From UBA1172 sp002457135 (GTDB lineage Bacteria > Pseudomonadota > Alphaproteobacteria > Puniceispirillales > UBA1172): a stretch of 9,762 nucleotides of DNA. Below, in pieces: positions 6,868 to 9,762 of the stretch. Location of the stretch: positions 1 to 9,762 of the forward strand of contig CBFIBR010000046.1 in the NCBI GenBank assembly GCA_965660935.1. The letters are read 5' to 3'. How positions within the stretch are numbered: position 1 is the stretch's first letter; each line of letters opens with the position of its first letter. The translations under genes were made by a program, and so were the position numbers. The notes beneath the pieces were generated by a model. It searched no databases. It saw nothing but the letters and a program-made list of their open reading frames with translations, and was not told the DNA's origin.

Positions 6868-7761
6868 TTAATTCAGCACTGGATCTTCAAGGCCATGCAA
6901 TCGGCTGCAGGCCGTCAGTGTATTCGCCAGCAAGCAGGCGATGGTCATCGGGCCAACGCCGCCGGGGACAGGGGTAATGGCCCCTGCCTTTTCGGCGCAT
7001 CCGGCATAATCGACATCACCCACAATTCTGGATTTGTTTTCGCCAAGGTCAGGCGCTGGCACCCTGTTGATGCCAACATCGATAATCACCGCGCCTTCCT
7101 TGATCCATTCAGGCTTGACCATTTCGGGCCGCCCGACAGCAACGACCAGTACATCAGCGGTTCGGGTGATGCTGTCAATATCACGTGTCCTCGAATGCAC
7201 GGTCGTGACCGTTGCACCATCATTGAGCAAAAGCTGGATCATCGGCTTGCCGACAATGTTCGACTTGCCGATAACAACGGCGTTGACCCCGGCAAGCGTG
7301 CCGAGATGATCACGCAGCATCATCAGGCATCCAAGCGGGGTGCATGGCACCATTGATTTCTGCCCTGTCCCGAGCAGGCCAACGTTTGAAATGTGGAAAC
7401 CGTCAACATCCTTTTCCGGGTTGATGGCGTTGATCACCATGCTCTCATCAAGGTGTTTGGGCAGGGGCAACTGGCACAGAATGCCATGCACGCCGGGATC
7501 ATTGTTGAGGTCATTGATCAGGCTGAGCAGTTCATCCTGGCTGACATTCTCATCGAGGCGGTGTTCAATGGAATTCATGCCAGCCTCAACGGTCTGCTTG
7601 CCCTTGTTTTTCACATAGACCTTGCTGGCCGGGTCTTCACCGACCAGAACCACGGCAAGCCCCGGGGTTACATTCGCCTCGGATTTGATCCGCGCCGTTT
7701 CACTGGCAATCCTCTTCCGGAGTGATTCTGCAAACGCCTTGCCGTCAATAATATCCGCCAT
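6868..7761 (-). CDS. folD: Bifunctional methylenetetrahydrofolate dehydrogenase (NADP+)/methenyltetrahydrofolate cyclohydrolase
   Basis: FolD interconverts 5,10-methylene-THF, methenyl-THF and 10-formyl-THF in the cytoplasm. The protein is 297 residues from the ATG at 7761, normal for the family. Key features are YVKNK (49-53), with Lys53 at the place of the catalytic lysine; CQLPLPKHL (96-104); PCTPLG (139-144); the nucleotide-binding GKSNIVGKP (165-173); HSRT (189-192); IDVGINRV (227-234), GDVDY (248-252); and PVPGGVGPMT (264-273). The frame is open to a GTG at 7773, but GGAG lies 6 nt before the ATG at 7761 and family proteins begin near MADIIDGKA, so this start is chosen. It follows fhs by 51 bp and is probably co-transcribed with it. 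Together they link methylene-THF to formate, with NADPH and ATP made in the oxidative direction. Confidence 0.97.
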   Translation of the reverse strand: MADIIDGKAFAESLRKRIASETARIKSEANVTPGLAVVLVGEDPASKVYVKNKGKQTVEAGMNSIEHRLDENVSQDELLSLINDLNNDPGVHGILCQLPLPKHLDESMVINAINPEKDVDGFHISNVGLLGTGQKSMVPCTPLGCLMMLRDHLGTLAGVNAVVIGKSNIVGKPMIQLLLNDGATVTTVHSRTRDIDSITRTADVLVVAVGRPEMVKPEWIKEGAVIIDVGINRVPAPDLGENKSRIVGDVDYAGCAEKAGAITPVPGGVGPMTIACLLANTLTACSRLHGLEDPVLN

Positions 7762-7812
7762 TCCCAACTCCACCCTTAAACAACGCTTGTGGCGTGATAA
7801 TCCCCCAAAAAC

Positions 7813-9489
7813 CTAGAACAGACCCTCAATCAGACCGTCATCATTGATACAGATGCTCTCAGCCGAAGGCACCCGTGGCAGGCCAGGCATGGTCATGATC
7901 TCACCACAGATGACGACAACGAACCCGGCCCCGGCGGAAAGACGAACTTCCCGCACCGGCAGGCTATGCCCTGTCGGCGCACCGCGCAGGTTCGGGTCAG
8001 TGGTGAAGCTGTATTGAGTCTTGGCCATGCACACAGGCAGATGGCCATACCCCTGCTCTTCCCACTGTTTGAGCTGATCCATGATCTTCTGATCAGCGAC
8101 AACCTCATCAGCCCGGTAGATTTCCTTGGCGACGGTTTCGATTTTTTCAAACAGAGGCATCTCATCAGGATAGAGCGGAGCATAATTGGATGGCGTGCTG
8201 TCGATAAGCTCCACCACCTTTGTTGCCAGCTCTTCGGTGCCCTCACTGCCGAGCGCCCAGTGCTTGGCCAGCACGGCCTCCCCGCCCTGAGCGGCCACAA
8301 AATCCTTCATCGCCTGCACTTCGGCATCGGTATCGGTGACGAAATGGTTGATCGCGACAACGAAGGGCAGGCCGAACTTGGCGATGTTTTCCATGTGACG
8401 GCCGAGGTTGGCGCAACCCGCCACCACGGCATCAACATTCTCGGCGCCGAGGTCAGCCTTGACCACGCCGCCATTCATCTTCATGGCGCGGACCGTGGCA
8501 ACGATCACCACCGCATCGGGTTTCAGCCCGGCTTTCCGGCACTTGATGTCGAGGAATTTTTCTGCCCCCAGATCAGCGCCGAACCCGGCCTCGGTCACTA
8601 CATAATCCGCGACTTTCAGCGCGGTGGTGGTGGCAACAACCGAATTACAGCCATGGGCAATATTGGCGAACGGGCCGCCATGAACAAAGGCTGGGTTGTT
8701 TTCCAGGGTCTGCACCAGATTGGGCTGCATCGCCTGCTGGAGCAGAACGGTCATCGCACCATCAGCCTTGATATCGCGGCAATAGACAGGGCTGCGATCA
8801 CGGCGATAGGCAACGATGATATCACCAAGCCGCTTTTCAAGATCATTGAGATCGGTGGCGAGGCACAGAATGGCCATTACCTCGGACGCAACAGTGATAT
8901 CGAACCCGGCTTCACGGGGAAAACCGTTGGCGACACCGCCGAGATTGCAGACGATCTGGCGAAGCGCACGATCATTCATATCCAGCACACGCCTAAACGC
9001 CACACGCCGGATGTCAATTTCCTGCTCATTGCCCCAGTAGATGTGATTATCCAACATCGCGGCGAGGAGGTTATGGGCTGAGGTAATGGCGTGGAAATCG
9101 CCCGTGAAATGGAGGTTCATTTCTTCCATTGGCACGACCTGGGCATAGCCCCCGCCGGCGGCCCCGCCCTTCATCCCGAAGCACGGACCGAGCGACGCTT
9201 CACGAATGCACACAGCCGCCCTTTTGCCGATGCGGTTAAGCCCGTCACCAAGCCCGACCGTGGTCGTGGTCTTGCCCTCACCCGCAGGGGTCGGGTTAAT
9301 CGCGGTCACCAGAATGAGGCGGCCATCGTCCTTGCCCGCAAGCCCCTTGATGAAAGTCTCTGAAACCTTGGCCTTGTCATGCCCGAACGGCAGCAGGTCC
9401 TCATAGGGAATATCCAGCTTTGCACCAATTTCGCTGATCGGCTGCTTGACCGCTTCACGCGCTATCTCAATGTCCGTCTTGTAACTCAT
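7813..9489 (-). CDS. fhs: Formate-tetrahydrofolate ligase (10-formyl-THF synthetase)
   Basis: The enzyme joins formate to tetrahydrofolate using ATP; in the reverse direction it makes ATP while releasing formate. The protein is 558 residues, the usual length. The phosphate-binding loop PTPAGEGKTTT is at 66-76, followed by REASLGPCFGMKGGAAGGG (about 95-113), the highly conserved FTGDFHA, and later FVHGGPFANIAHGCNS. The conserved C-terminal TMPGLPRVPSAE is also present. The frame extends four codons upstream to a GTG at 9501, but GGGGGA just before the ATG at 9489 and the normal family N-terminus (MSYKTDIEIA) favour 9489. It is followed by folD after 51 bp. In marine alphaproteobacteria this pair is linked to oxidation of methyl groups from osmolytes, which fits the flavoprotein at the other end of the window. 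Confidence 0.98.
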   Translation of the reverse strand: MSYKTDIEIAREAVKQPISEIGAKLDIPYEDLLPFGHDKAKVSETFIKGLAGKDDGRLILVTAINPTPAGEGKTTTTVGLGDGLNRIGKRAAVCIREASLGPCFGMKGGAAGGGYAQVVPMEEMNLHFTGDFHAITSAHNLLAAMLDNHIYWGNEQEIDIRRVAFRRVLDMNDRALRQIVCNLGGVANGFPREAGFDITVASEVMAILCLATDLNDLEKRLGDIIVAYRRDRSPVYCRDIKADGAMTVLLQQAMQPNLVQTLENNPAFVHGGPFANIAHGCNSVVATTTALKVADYVVTEAGFGADLGAEKFLDIKCRKAGLKPDAVVIVATVRAMKMNGGVVKADLGAENVDAVVAGCANLGRHMENIAKFGLPFVVAINHFVTDTDAEVQAMKDFVAAQGGEAVLAKHWALGSEGTEELATKVVELIDSTPSNYAPLYPDEMPLFEKIETVAKEIYRADEVVADQKIMDQLKQWEEQGYGHLPVCMAKTQYSFTTDPNLRGAPTGHSLPVREVRLSAGAGFVVVICGEIMTMPGLPRVPSAESICINDDGLIEGLF

Positions 9490-9585
9490 GCTGTCCCCCA
9501 CTCAGGTTCAATTCAACTGCAGCACAGGCCAAAAACCCGCACTTCAAAGGATTTAAGATATAGGCGAGAAAGACGCGCCGGCTTC

Positions 9586-9605
9586 CTTAACCACGATGGT
9601 TCAAG
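9586..9605. repeat. Hairpin upstream of fhs
   Basis: In the 165-bp spacer before fhs, AACCA (9589-9593) and TGGTT (9597-9601) form a perfect stem around a 3-nt loop. The stem extends by CTT/AAG past one bulged C, giving eight pairs. A second palindrome, GCCTGGTCAGGC (9642-9653), lies directly after the stop of the preceding gene. Neither is followed by T residues on the minus strand. An AT-rich segment at about 9554-9563 could be part of an fhs promoter, but no convincing -35/-10 pair was found. Confidence 0.35.
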
Positions 9606-9654
9606 AAAAGCAGGGATAGGGCCACCAGCGCGTTTTCTTTTGCCTGGTCAGGCC

Positions 9655-9762
9655 TTAGCCCAGTTCTTCAAGCTTGCGTTCCCACTTCATGTCCTTGGCG
9701 AACTGACGCAGCTCGTCTTCGGGCATATTGATGGTGTTTTCAGGCCCGGGATAGTTGCGTGT
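9655..9762 (-). CDS. Unidentified protein, C-terminal 35 residues only
   Basis: The minus-strand frame entering from the right edge runs open for 35 codons to TAA at 9655-9657. The tail reads TRNYPGPENTINMPEDEL and then a charged helix ending KWERKLEELG. It is soluble and charged, with no motif that names a family. Good codon structure, a stop followed by a spacer with a palindrome, and the same strand as fhs make it a credible gene end. It may be part of the same folate or one-carbon unit as fhs and folD, but that is inference from position. The start and most of the protein lie outside the window. Confidence 0.6.
   Translation of the reverse strand, partial: TRNYPGPENTINMPEDELRQFAKDMKWERKLEELG

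Noticed and set aside
7966..9081. A 371-codon open frame on the plus strand
   Set aside because: It lies wholly antisense to fhs, whose protein is unmistakable; the plus-strand translation shows no family motif and arises from the high G+C codon pattern.
9490..9654. Riboswitch upstream of fhs
   Set aside because: Only short hairpins are present; I see no conserved folate, glycine or SAM riboswitch core.

Overview
The window looks like part of a scaffold from a marine-type alphaproteobacterium (SAR116/Rhodospirillales-like is a guess). The basis is moderate-to-high G+C, a GcvT-fused dimethylglycine/sarcosine dehydrogenase-like flavoprotein, separate fhs and folD genes and an acyl-CoA ligase of the short/medium-chain group that includes DmdB. 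This assignment rests on gene content and remembered protein similarity, not on a marker gene. A run of 97 N shows it is a gapped assembly, so single-base defects must be read with care.

Every supported gene is on the minus strand, so transcription runs from high to low coordinates. In that order: the last 35 codons of an unidentified gene (9655-9762); fhs, formate-tetrahydrofolate ligase (7813-9489); folD, methylene-THF dehydrogenase/cyclohydrolase (6868-7761); a TSUP (TauE/SafE-type) membrane transporter (5772-6776 or -6809) followed closely by a small three-helix membrane protein (5334-5762); a degenerate zone of about 650 bp holding a C-terminal scrap of a class III aminotransferase and the assembly gap; an ECHDC3-like crotonase-fold protein (3852-4685) and an AMP-forming acyl-CoA ligase (2205-3848), 3 bp apart; a 115-residue protein of unknown function (1743-2090); and the N-terminal two thirds of a dimethylglycine/sarcosine dehydrogenase-like protein (1-1586), which leaves the window and carries an apparent one-base deletion in its FAD-binding motif.

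One theme can be inferred. The flavoprotein family oxidises N-methyl groups and passes the carbon to tetrahydrofolate as 5,10-methylene-THF. FolD oxidises this to 10-formyl-THF, and Fhs can release formate with ATP formation, or run in reverse for biosynthesis. Together they would form a route for oxidising methyl groups from osmolytes such as glycine betaine derivatives, as described in marine alphaproteobacteria. The crotonase/ligase pair suggests activation and handling of a carboxylic acid as its CoA ester; its substrate cannot be read from sequence. The transporter pair may export a small, possibly sulfur-containing, anion.

No tRNA, rRNA, CRISPR array, insertion sequence or phage gene was seen. 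I found no clear sign of an undescribed system. The most unusual items are the frameshifted flavoprotein, the aminotransferase remnant with tandem palindromic repeats at its end, the crotonase-fold protein lacking both catalytic glutamates, and a nested GC-rich hairpin between folD and the transporter.
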